Assembly: GCA_037501455.1 (NCBI GenBank)
Contig: CM074865.1
Coordinates: forward strand, 2,057,001 to 2,121,000
Direction of reading: 5' to 3'
Origin: Lantana camara
Taxonomy: Eukaryota > Streptophyta > Magnoliopsida > Lamiales > Verbenaceae
DNA length: 64,000 nt
Shown: piece after piece, positions 25,013 through 35,287 of the stretch
Layout of the letters: the number at the start of each line of letters is the position of its first letter
How positions within the stretch are numbered: position 1 is the stretch's first letter
Program-made: the position numbers and the translations under genes
Notes under the pieces: model-generated
Database searches by the model: none
What the model saw: only the letters and a program-made list of their open reading frames with translations
What the model was told of the DNA's origin: nothing

Positions 25013-28000
25013 ATGGCAACCAAAAACCCTCTTGTATCGATCCTCGAGTCAAACAAGTTGACTGGTCCCAACTATTCTGATTGGCTGAGGAATCTAAAAA
25101 TCATTTTAGATTCTGAGAAGAGAACTTATGTTCTCTTCGAAGGGGAGCCTAGTCCCGAAGGGGAGGCTCCTACTCGGGCCCAGCGGGACGCGATTTAGAA
25201 GTGGAAGGATGATAATCTCCAAGCCCGTTACCTTATGTTGGCTAACATGTCTCCGGACTTGCAAAGGCAACATGAGGTCATGGAATTCGCTTGGGAGATT
25301 TACGACCACTTAGAGCAACTTTACCGCCCTCATGAACGTGTTACAAGGTATAACACTTCAAAGGAATTGTTCCACTTAAGAATGAAGGAAGGTTCAAATG
25401 TCCATGAATATGGACTCAAGCTTCTCGCCCTTACTGAGAAACTTGCTTCCATGGACATGCCACTGAAAGATGAGCTTTCGGTGGATTTGTTGCTAGCTTC
25501 GCTCCCACCATCATTCAACCCATTTGTCCTTAATTTCAACATGAATCATGCTGGTGCTACTGTAGCTGAGCTGATTAGTCAGCTTGTGACTGCTGAAAGC
25601 ACGATCAAGAAGGACAATAAGGTTTTGATGGTGAGTGTTCCATCTTCCTCTTCTGGGCCTTCTAAAGGTAAGGGCAAGAAAGCCCAAAAGAAGAAGAAGA
25701 AACCCCTTAGGCCCACTGGTGGCGTTTCGAAGGGGAAGGCCCAAAAGAAGAAGCGAGATCACAAAGAGGATGTTTGCTTCCATTGTGGCAAAGCGGGACA
25801 TTGGAGGAGAAACTGCCCAGAGTACAAGGCTACTCTAAAGAAAGGTATCTTTCTCGTTGAAGTAAATCTTTCTATTAATTCTAGTTCTTGGGTACTTGAT
25901 ACCGGTTGTGGAACTCATATCTGTAATGATGTACAGATGCTAAGTGAAGTCCAATGACTCAAAGAAGGAGAATGTGTCTTGAAGATCGGCGATGGCTCAA
26001 ATGTTGAAGCTCGAGCTTTAGGCACAATTAGATTAGATTTAGGTAGTTTTGAGTTAGTCTTAAATAAAGTCCTTTATGTACCGAGCATTATTCGTAATAT
26101 AATTTCTGTTCCAATTTTAGATTGTGAAGGTTATGAAACTTATATTAAGAATGGTAAATACTTTATCAAACGGAACAACTCTTCCGTTCACATCGGTACT
26201 CTAAGTAATGGACTTTATCTAACTCAGAATATCAATATTATGAATATACAATGAGAAACGAAGCGTAAGAGAGATGACAAATTTCAGCTCCCTTATGGCA
26301 CGTTAGATTAGGACACATTTCCAAGAACAGAATTAGCAAGATAAACACTTTAGGATCATTCTATGAAAATGATCTTAAGGAGTTAACTTCTTGCGAATCC
26401 TGTCTCAAAGGAAAAATGTCCAAAGTCCCTTTTAAAGGAACTGTGGAACGTGCCATTAAGGTTTTGGATTTGATCCATACTAATGTTTGTGGACCGCTTA
26501 GTGTAAGCACAAGAAACAATCTTCAGTATTTCATAACCTTTACCGATGACTTTAGTCGATATGGTTATGTATACTTAATGAAGTATAAATCTGAAGCTTT
26601 TGAGAAATTCTTAGAATTTCAAAAGGAGGTTGAGAACCAAACTGGTCACAAGATCAAAGCACTTCGATCTGATCGAGGAGGCGAGTATCTTAGTGAAAAA
26701 TTCCTTAATCATCTCAAAGATAATGGGGCTATCTCTCAGTGGACTCCTCCGGGAACTCCTCAGCTTAATGGAGTTTCTGAGAGAAGGAATCGAACCCTAC
26801 TAGATATGGTTCGTTCCATGATGAGCTTCACTGACTTACCACCTTCTTTCTGGGGTTATGCCCTAGAAAGTGCAGCAAAGATTTTGAATCTAGTTCCCTC
26901 TAAGTCAGTCCCTAAAACGCCCTATGAAATGTGGCATGGTAAAATCCCTAGTTATTCTTACTTAAGAATTTGGGGTTATCCTGCTTACGTGAAGAGGACA
27001 GTGGGAGATAAGTTAGAATCTCGTTCTAACTTATTCTACTTTGTAGGTTATCCTAAGGAATCCATAGGATATTACTTCTATGATCAATCTGGGCAACAGG
27101 TGTTTGTTTCCAGAAATGCCACTTTTCTTAAGGAACCGTTCCTTAAAGAAAAGAAAGGCAAGATCATAGAATTAGAGGAAGTACAAAGTGAGCCCACGCC
27201 TCCCACTGAAGAAACGTCTCCTTCTGATCAACTACAACCAATCACGAATTTCGATACACACGTAAATCCTCCTCTGAGGCGTTCTGAATGCACTCCTAGA
27301 CAGCCAGAGAGATGGTATGGATTCTTCCATGAGATCTCTCAAAAGGATAATGATCTTTTAACATATGAGGAGGCACTTTCAGATTCTGACTCTGAACAGT
27401 GGATAGAAGCCATGAACTCTGAAATGGATTCCATGAACTCCAACCAAGTTTGGACCTTGGTAGATTTGCCTGATGGGGTCAAACCCATAGGTTGCAAATG
27501 GATCTTTAAGAGAAAGCTTGGAGTTGATGGAAGCATTGCAGCCTACAAAGCAAGACTGGTTGCAAAAGGATTCACTCAAAGACCCGGCGTGGACTTTGAT
27601 GAAACCTTTTCACCAGTTGCAATGCAAAAGTCTATTCGGATCATGCTTGCCATTGCTGCGTATTATGACTACGAGATATAGCAAATGGATGTGAAAACTG
27701 CCTTTCTCAATGGTGACATTGATAAAGACATTTATATGGAGCAACCCATAGGTTTCACATTCAGTGGGAGTGAGCAAAAGGTTTGTAAACTCCAAAGATC
27801 AACCTATGGATTGAAACAGGCTTCTAGGAATTGGAGTATTCGATTTGATGAATCAGTCAAAGCGTTTGGCTTCATTCAAATTTTGAATGAATCATGTGTG
27901 TATAGAAAGGAATTGGAGACCTCGGTGCAATTCTTAGTACTTTATGTTGACGACATTCTTCTTATTGGGAATTCGAAGGATGACATGAAAGTGACTAAGT

Positions 28001-28977
28001 TATGGTTATCGAACCAATTCGAGATGAAAGATCTGGGTGATGCGTCCTATATCCTTGGAATTAAAATCTATAGAGATAGATCTAGAAGGTTAATAGGACT
28101 ATCACAGTCAATGTACATTGACAAAGTATTGAAGAGATTCAATATGGAGTCAGCAAAGGTTAAGAACCTTCCTATGAGTGTAGGAATATGTCTTTCAAAG
28201 AAGATGTGTCCTAAGACTAACCTTGAGAAGGAAAGAATGACTCATACACCTTATGCATCAGCAATAGGTAGCATAATGTATGCAATGTTATGTACTCGAC
28301 CGGATGTGGCTTATGCACTTAGTGTAACAAGTCGTTTCCAATCTGACCCTGGAGATGGTCATTGGGCTGCCGTGAAGAATATTCTCAAGTACTTGAAAAG
28401 TACTAAAGATTTATTCTTAGTTTACGGAGGTCAGAAAGATCTTACTGTCGAAGGATACTGCGATGCAAGCTTTGCATCTGACTTAGATGATTTTAAGTCA
28501 ATGTCAGGATACATTTTCTGCCTAAACGGCGGAGTAGTGAGTTGGAAGAGTTCCAAGCAAACGACCACTGCAGATTCGACTACTAAGGCCGAATACTTAG
28601 CTGCAAATGATGCAGCTAAGGAATGTGTTTGGAATAGAAACTTCATTCAAGAGTTGAATGTTGTTCCTAGCATGAAAGACCCCATTACTGTGTTTTATGA
28701 CAACACTGGGGCGGTTGCTCAAGCAAGAGAACCAAGATCTCACCAACGGACCAAGTACATTATGAAGTATCACCTAATCCGTAATATTATCAAAAGAGGA
28801 GATGTGCAAATTGAGAGGGTTACATCAGCAGAGAACGTGGTAGAGCCACTTACTAAACCCCTTAGTCGTGAAGCTTTCCAAGGTCATCTTCAGAAGATGG
28901 GACTTAGAATAGCTTTAGGACTCTACCATTTAGGTGAAATGGTTCATGAAACGAGCCCTATATCACATAAGTCATGA
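25013..28977 (+). pseudogene. gag-pol: Copia gag-pol polyprotein, several stops and a frameshift
   Basis: It starts MATKNPLVSILESNKLTG, a gag start common in plant copia elements. Domains in order are: UBN2-type gag; zinc knuckle CFHCGKAGHWRRNC (about 25,776); protease WVLDTGCGTHIC; integrase with LWHVRLGHIS then [11 protein letters not shown]; reverse transcriptase with [10 protein letters not shown] (about 27,943); and RNase H with STTKAEYLAANDAAKE. Damage consists of TAG at 25,196, TGA at 25,955, TGA at 26,252, a frameshift near 26,290 just before the integrase head, and TAG at 27,679 where EIWQMDV is expected. Reading from there to MGLRIALGLYHLGE is open. It is older and more decayed than the minus-strand element at 7.6-17.6 kb. 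Confidence 0.93.
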
Positions 28978-31810
28978 TTAGTAAAATGCTCCAAGCCGAT
29001 GAGTCCTACAGACAGTGGGAGTGTCAACCTGACTCCTCTAAGGCTTGCTTGTGGGATCACGCCCTTAAGAAGGACCACCTTGTTTCATGGAGGTGCAAAG
29101 TGTATAGTTGATACGTGCGTGATACATGAGGGTGCTTACTTTAATAAGTAAGTTCACTGAGGTGCCCCGTGTGAAAACATTCCTAAATGGGAAAGGAAGT
29201 TTCTATTTCAGGAAATGGAAACTTCCAGATTAGGAAATATCTCACGAGTCATTGATGTGATTAATTGATCCTTAGACTTGAGGTTCCTTGTCACTTTATG
29301 AGTTAACTCTGTAGTCTTAGGTATAAGCTTTAAAGGGTGTCGCCTTAGACAACTGATTCAAGGCTTATGCTGGGGCTGCACAAGTGATTCATGAAAGTGA
29401 ATGAGAATCAAGAAAGGACCTACACTTGCATATGCAAGGTGATCTCTTATTGTGTAAGTCATTCATATGCCATATGGAGTCCTTGGCCAAGGCAGTAGAT
29501 CAAGACATCAAGAAAAGGTTTTCTTGGATTGAGATCAAATGGATATGAAATGCACTTAGCTTTAAGACCGGATTATTAGGGTTCTGATTATTCCCTTGCC
29601 CTAGATCTTGGTTGAGAGATAGTAAGTAGGAGGATTGTATCTCACATGAATCAATGACTTAAAGGTTCTGTCGAATCCGAACATTCCAATTCAGCTAGGG
29701 GTTAAACACCTGTTGCTAGACTATGGTCGTTTAATCTGTGGACCGATTATTTAATTAGTGAATTAATTAATTGGGGTCACTGCTAATTGAATTGAGAACC
29801 TAGAGGGTCACACACAACAACTTGGTTACATGAGTTGAGGCTTTAAAATGATTAAACGAGTTAATCAGGCCAAGAGGGTTCCACACGTGTGAAACCACAC
29901 GTGTGGGTCACGTGAGTGACACGTGTCCTTGTGACACGTGTCCCACATGTGTATATATATATATATTAAATAATTAAATGTGTTAATAATTTAATAGACT
30001 TTGGTTTAATTTTGAATTAAAAAGAAAGTTTTATTTTGGAGAAAAATAATCTAGTTAATTAATTATGAATTAATTGATTAGATAAAAATAAGTTATTTAT
30101 TTTAAATAAATAAAGTATAAAATTATCCAAAAATAGTTTGGATATTTTAGCTCTCTTGAAAGTTGATTTGAATTTGAATTCAAAGTCAAAGTCAAAATTA
30201 CTTGATGATCAAGTAATAGGAGAGAGGGACCAAAATCCTTAGCCCATAAGGACTAGGGATTTTCGGCCACTCCCTTATTATAAATAGGGGAGCTCGAGCT
30301 CCCCTTAGAGCGAATTGGCAATTCTTTTGGTTCATGTGTTGAACACCATCTGATAACTCGTTAATTCGTCATCTTTATGATTGGATTATGCCCCGAATTA
30401 TACTTGATTTGATATTATTTATAAAGAATTGATGCTTGGTTGTTTATTTTATAGAATTGAGGCTTGGGGAGGCGTGAGGTTTATATATATTTCGGACAAC
30501 AGATTTTTGAAGGGGGACGAAAAACACTTTGTGGCAGCAGGAGTTCGGCATCCTTGGGGAGCAACCATTCGACATCACAGTTTCTTTCTTCTTTTAGATT
30601 TTTAGTTTATTTATGTTAAAGAATTCCTCTATTGTTTTTATGAATTTTAGTAGCTAAGTTTTTAATTATCTAGCTAGGGATTAAGATTCGATTTTGAATA
30701 TTGTGAGACCTAAACATTTTTATTAATTCATGTTTATTTAGGCATTTATCTTATCTCCGTGTTTCGTGTTTATTGTGATTAGGCAATTTTGGGATAGTGC
30801 ACGATCTCTAGGTTGTTTAATTTGCATATAGCCAATCTTGATGCTTGAAGTGTAGTAAAGTTGATTGATAATTTGTGGTAAATTAGTGACAGGGTCTTAG
30901 CGATAACATTCCTCGTTCACTAAGGGATTTGATAATCTAATTTAAATCTTGCGTGTGTCACGACTTGGTTAATTAGGGTTGGTGTTTTTATAGTTCTTAA
31001 TGCTGCGGATTCATTAAATCCTGTCGAGTGTCTCTAGGGGTTGTGAATTTGTTAGGGAAGATAACTGTCGAGTGTCTCTAGGTTATCCGATTAATTAAGT
31101 AAAAACGAGGTTGAGTCGAGTGTCTCTATCAACTATAGCCAATCTGTCTGAATAACTTGAATTTATCCTTGAGTCGATGATCAATATAACAATTCGAATC
31201 GAATATCCCTGGCTAGGTAAATCTCCCTCTGATTGATTTAATCCTACGTGATCTTACTTGCTTAGTTTTAGTTAGCTTTTTAATTCTTGTTATTTATTTT
31301 AATCGCATACTTAGGTTAGAATAATTCTAAAACCCCCCTTTTAATTGTTACTTTCCGTGAATTACTTGGAATTGTTAGGAATAAGTCAACCAGTCTCCGT
31401 GGATCGACCCTGTTTATGCTATACTCTGTGTTTAGTCGTTAAATAGGTATTTTAATTATTTTTTACGGATTCGACACCTGTCACCATCCTTTCTCCAAGA
31501 TAAACGAAACCCTAGGTTAAGCCTAAACACTAACTAGAGAACTAGCATCCTTATTAGTTAGATTGTAGTCAAGTTGGTGGACTATCTCTAGAGAGCTTCA
31601 AGTTAGAAGTTTGAAGATTCGAGCTTTACCAAGGAGAGGGGATCAAGCCGCGAGAAGAGCGTTCTTGGGTGGCTTGAAACGCTTCAAGAAAGACAATTAA
31701 GAAAGTAAGTTTCTTATCCCTACGAATTTGGATACACGATTGCGAGTCCAAGGTCCTTTTGTTGGAAAATTTTTAAATTTCCGCTGCTTTCTGATTCGTG
31801 TTTTCCAACA
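28978..31810 (+). repeat. 3' terminal region / LTR of the truncated copia element
   Basis: This region is related to the solo LTR read in reverse complement. Shared blocks include GGTCACACACAACAAC and the end TCGTGTTTTCC(C)AACA. The insertion at 30,351-31,483 is absent from the other copy, which reveals its edges. The exact LTR start is not defined because no 5' LTR is present. An ACACGTG-rich stretch lies at 29,885-29,950. Confidence 0.65.
30351..31483. mobile_element. Solo LTR (1,133 bp), Athila/Tat-like
   Basis: It starts TGATAACTCG, ends GACACCTGTCA, and is flanked by the 5-bp duplication CCATC (30,346-30,350 and 31,484-31,488). The 3' wording CCGTGGATCGACCCTG is typical of Athila/Tat gypsy LTRs. 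The phrase GTCGAGTGTCTCTA recurs several times around 31,020-31,120. No coding region. Confidence 0.8.
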
Positions 31811-32002
31811 CTAAATAGGTCTCGAGTTCGAGTCCATGAGAGTACAACTACCATTGGTCGGGAGAGCTTTACATTCTAAATGGTTCATCTCAGTTTGACC
31901 ATGGAAATGAGCTATAAAACTAAAAAAAAAAAGTTGTACATCCTAAGTGATCCGTCTCGACTCGACCCATGAAGATGAGATATAAAACCGAAAAAATTAT
32001 AA
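31811..32002. repeat. Short tandem duplication, about 65-bp units
   Basis: Two diverged copies of a block containing CTAARTGRTYCRTCTC and ATGAGMTATAAAAC follow each other (about 31,868-31,925 and 31,936-31,990). No gene was seen. Confidence 0.4.
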
Positions 32003-32024
32003 GAATATGTTTTCTTTTATATAT

Positions 32025-32784
32025 GACATGGCAAAACATCGTTGGTCCACGTGGATCTGTCAAATGGGATCCACGTGTGCTCTATATGGCGCTAAGCCAA
32101 TCAAAGATTGACACGTGGCATCCTGCCTCGCATCCCACAAGACCTGATAAGCGACACGTGTCACCACGTGGCCGCCACGTACAAGCCAGGCTATCAGATC
32201 GACACGACTGAACCTCCCGTTCCTTGGCTCACCAAGGACTACCAGTCAGCTCGAGTTCGCCTAGGCTGATGTCGATCTGATATTCCCTTGATCGATTCAT
32301 CTGTCGATCTGCCTTATCGCCCCAAAACTGTCCTCAAGTGTCGTACCTCGATCCATTAGTTCGAGTACGAGCCACCAGACAAGTACGTGCCCTAAAGCAC
32401 GTTTGTTGGACACGGGTGGGCCACTCCTTCCCCCGTATCAGAGTATCTGCAGGCATTTAATGCCCAGTCGTACCTGTCTATACCAAAAGAATAAAGAAGG
32501 TACGCCCGTTCTTCTCTTTGGCTAGCTCGAGTGTCCGACCATCAGGTCCTCCACCGGCAACGTAATTAATGCATAGGCGCGGTACACGCACTACTGTATT
32601 AATTGGCCAAGGCTATAAATACTCCTCCCCGAAACCGTAGTTGGCAAGCTTTTTAGAGTATTTATTTCTCTCACTAAGATCTCAATACTGACTTGAGTGT
32701 CAGAGAGCCAAACTTGGGTAAAACCCCAAGTCCTCCAAACCTACCACCTAGTTCGACAACTCGGATCGACTAGATTTGAGCCGG

Positions 32785-32818
<34 letters not shown>
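32025..32818 (+). mobile_element. Gypsy-type LTR-like insertion flanked by a 22-bp direct repeat
   Basis: It is related to 6,174-6,682 in opposite orientation and contains TATAAATACTCCTCC near 32,615. It is flanked by an identical 22-bp sequence (32,003-32,024 and 32,819-32,840) beginning GAATATGTTTTC. ACGTG cores are frequent (for example CCACGTGGC). It probably derives from an LTR or LTR-carrying non-autonomous element. The right part ends in an (AT)n run. Confidence 0.5.
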
Positions 32819-32821
<3 letters not shown>

Positions 32822-32930
32822 TATGTTTTCTTTTATATATATATATATTTCAAATATTTTTTGATATTTCAAAGATTGACTTAATTTTTTTTTGCAGTGT
32901 GTTAAAGTTAGCAACTGCGCGGCCTTTACG

Positions 32931-34655
32931 ACCTCACTTGGACAACCTCTCAAACTACTCAAAGGACAAAGATATATATATGGTAGACCAGCAGATCTTG
33001 CTTACAAAAACCTATATGTATAAGTCTATACATACACGTACACATACATATATATATATATGCCCTCAAATACACACACTAAGACGTGTGCGTGCGTGTG
33101 AGTGTTTTGCCCTCAGCTGCGACTCTTCTGATGACTTGGGTAAAGAAAAGTAGCTGCTTGTTGGCTTTTTCGTTGATAAATTGTGAGAATTAATTGCTTT
33201 AATTTGAAGTTAGGATTTTCTTGATTTTTTATGCTTGAAATGTAAATGTATACTTTTTTAAATTTTTGTTTGCCGGTTTTAAAGCATGATCTGGTTAATT
33301 CTTTCATTTTATTGACGAATTTTAAATTGTCAATTTTGTAGAATTTAAGTTTCATATCTGTGTATTTTTTGTGGGTAAATGTTTTTTCCCATCATGGATC
33401 TATTTTATCCTAATTTAATTTGCAATTTTGTGTTCAAATTTTTGGTTCTTATAACATAAATATATATTTGAGAAGCAAATCCAACCTTTTTCTCAGTTCT
33501 TCATTTTTAATTTTTTTTTGTAGATTTTCATTAATTTTTTCTCATAATTTTGATAAATTTCTAGCTTTTCTCATTTTTTTAGCAATTCTTTATGATTTTT
33601 AGTTTAGTTATAGTGAATAATTCCCTCAAATTTGATGCAATTAGGGTGCTAAATAGTTTATTGATAGTGAAATTGTTGCATATATATATATATGTTAAAG
33701 AATTGTTTCACTAATTACACTGAATCCCCTTTCTTTGCATCTTTGGGTTGCAGAGATCCTGATCTCTGTTGGAACAAGAGCGAATTTCTCAATCTCCATG
33801 CGTGTTCGGAGCACACTTGCATTGCGAGAAGTACCTGAACGAAGGCGGGCTTGCCTCAGTTTAGATTCGATAAGTCTTCTTACTCTGTTATTTGTCTGTC
33901 ATTTCGCAGCTTATTGCTTGATTTTATCTTAAAATGAGCTAGCTGTTGCATTTACATGCTTCTAAAGTTCAGCAGTTATTCCATGCAATAATGAATTACA
34001 AAATGGTGAATCTATTAAAGAACTTGGATTTGAGTTGTCAATATTGTCTAGAGTGGTTAGATGCCATTTGTGTGCGATGCGATGCAAGCGCATTCGGGTT
34101 GCAGTATGGATATATTACATACTAGTACATATATAGTTCATATTTGTGCAAGTCTATGTGGTCGGTTACTAAGTTTCTTCTGAGGATTGTCCACGCAAAC
34201 CGATTTCTTACCAGCCTAAACGACGACGACAACCAGTTCGTTCCTGAGTTTCCAAAAAATATCTTCACGTGTACAGGCATAAGGAGATGTTCTGCACATC
34301 TGGTATCCCAAAATGCCAGGCAAAGATCAAGAAGGGATGCTGTGTTACTGGACTAAGAAGCCTTATTTCTCAAACGTGCCAAAAATGACATATACCTGCC
34401 CTTCGATGCAAGAGACGGCTCAACTATTAATATGTAAACAAGATAAATTATTAACCAATTTGCTAAGAAGTTTTTCTTAGCAAAATTACTCGAACAGGAA
34501 TAAAAACTGTTAGGAAGAACTCCATACAAACTAGATAGTACACGGACAATACTATCGAAATAGTTGGCATGCTGTAGACACACACAAACACAGAGATCTT
34601 AGGTTACTCACACTTTCGGCATATTTCAGGAATTTAAATAAGATTCATTGGTTCC
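32931..34655 (+). other. 3' flank of MADS unit 2, conserved with unit 3
   Basis: From TCACTTGGACAACCTC onward this matches 58,574-60,419 in unit 3. Stretches include the block TGCCCTCAAATACACA, a T-rich stretch, and the block CTCCATGCGTGTTC. No convincing protein frame is shared by both copies. See the possible spliced transcript at 33,040. Confidence 0.6.
33040..33860 (+). ncRNA. Possible spliced plus-strand transcript convergent to MADS copy 2
   Basis: An exon-like block ends CTTGG before GTAAAG (33,140). A T-rich 614-bp stretch follows, ending TTTGGGTTGCAG (33,753), and then a conserved block with CTCCATGCGTGTTC. Unit 3 repeats the layout: donor at 58,805, acceptor at 59,466, 662 bp between. 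Frames across the second block are not conserved between copies, so a non-coding transcript running toward the MADS gene is more likely than a protein. No expression evidence. Confidence 0.22.
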
Positions 34656-34836
34656 TTTATTTCTTATACTACCTCCTTAGCAACATCGTCAATGGTTCAG
34701 CAAGGAGCTAAATCAGCCAGCAAAACGCCACCAAGAAAATCGGGCTCATCCATTAGCCACACCTGCTCGTCCCCAACAAACCTCGCATTTTGGGCCACCA
34801 TATGTGCAGCAGCATTTCCTGACGTCTGTACACGTG
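34266..34836. repeat. Inverted fragment of the RNase H exon downstream of MADS copy 2
   Basis: Plus-strand 34,266-34,320 (starting CACGTGTACAG, ending CCCAAAATGCCAGG) is about 80% similar to the reverse complement of 34,781-34,836 inside the RNase H exon. The two arms are inverted with about 460 bp between them. The same arrangement exists in unit 3. Confidence 0.7.
34656..34661 (-). terminator. Putative polyadenylation signal of MADS copy 2
   Basis: Minus strand AATAAA lies 35 bp after the stop codon, within a stretch conserved in unit 3 (60,420-60,425). Confidence 0.45.
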
Positions 34837-35287
34837 AGAAAGAGCAACTGCCTAATTGCCTGATATAGCTTTTGGCTTCCTGAAGAATAGAACCCTTTGA
34901 ATCCAGACTCTCGAGTCCGTCCATCGTTTTGTCTGAGTCACCTTCCAATACAATATTAATGAAATAGTATTCGACAGCAAATTCAACAGCACATTTTGCA
35001 GCCAATGCGTTCACATCAGTTGTTAGGTTAGGGAAAAACCGTGCTTGAGCCGCCATAAATTCTCCTTTCCAGTTCCTGACAACCACCCCAACCCCAACCC
35101 CGCAACTTGCGCCAGAGGTGCTCACATCCTCAAGAAAGTTGACTCCAGCAAAATTCACCTTGTAAAAATCAGGGGGTGGTGGGACCCACCTTTCCGGATA
35201 ATTCGATACTCCATGTTGAGATATCGATGTTGTACCATGAGTTTCTTGAGCCGAGCTGCTTGATTCACCTGATTGAGTTCCGGCATC
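34697..35287 (-). other. Terminal exon with captured RNase H-like domain (copy 2)
   Basis: The exon opens after TTCCAG and stays open for 196 codons. It shows the pattern of the RVT_3/RNase H domain of plant LINEs: [14 protein letters not shown], then [20 protein letters not shown], then [15 protein letters not shown], then IVLEGDS, then [13 protein letters not shown]. Of the expected acidic catalytic positions, the first Asp (normally VDGA) is Ala and the Glu (normally AEALA) is Asn. The Asp of EGDS is kept. The fold is recognisable, but catalysis is unlikely. The last 30 or so residues ([17 protein letters not shown]) extend beyond the domain. The exon is long and contiguous with the K-domain exons, with only a 301-bp intron between. 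Confidence 0.8.

Larger units (their letters stand above)
24641..31810 (+). mobile_element. 5'-truncated Ty1/copia element (plus strand)
   Basis: It contains a leader (to 25,012), a decayed gag-pol (25,013-28,977) and a 3' terminal region ending TTTTCCAACA. No 5' LTR or Met-tRNA primer site was found upstream of gag, where the gypsy remnant adjoins. The 3' end is related to the solo LTR at 6,683-22,836. The leader has two similar stretches around AAGTCGTGGGTCC and GAGTCGTGGGTTC. Confidence 0.8.
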
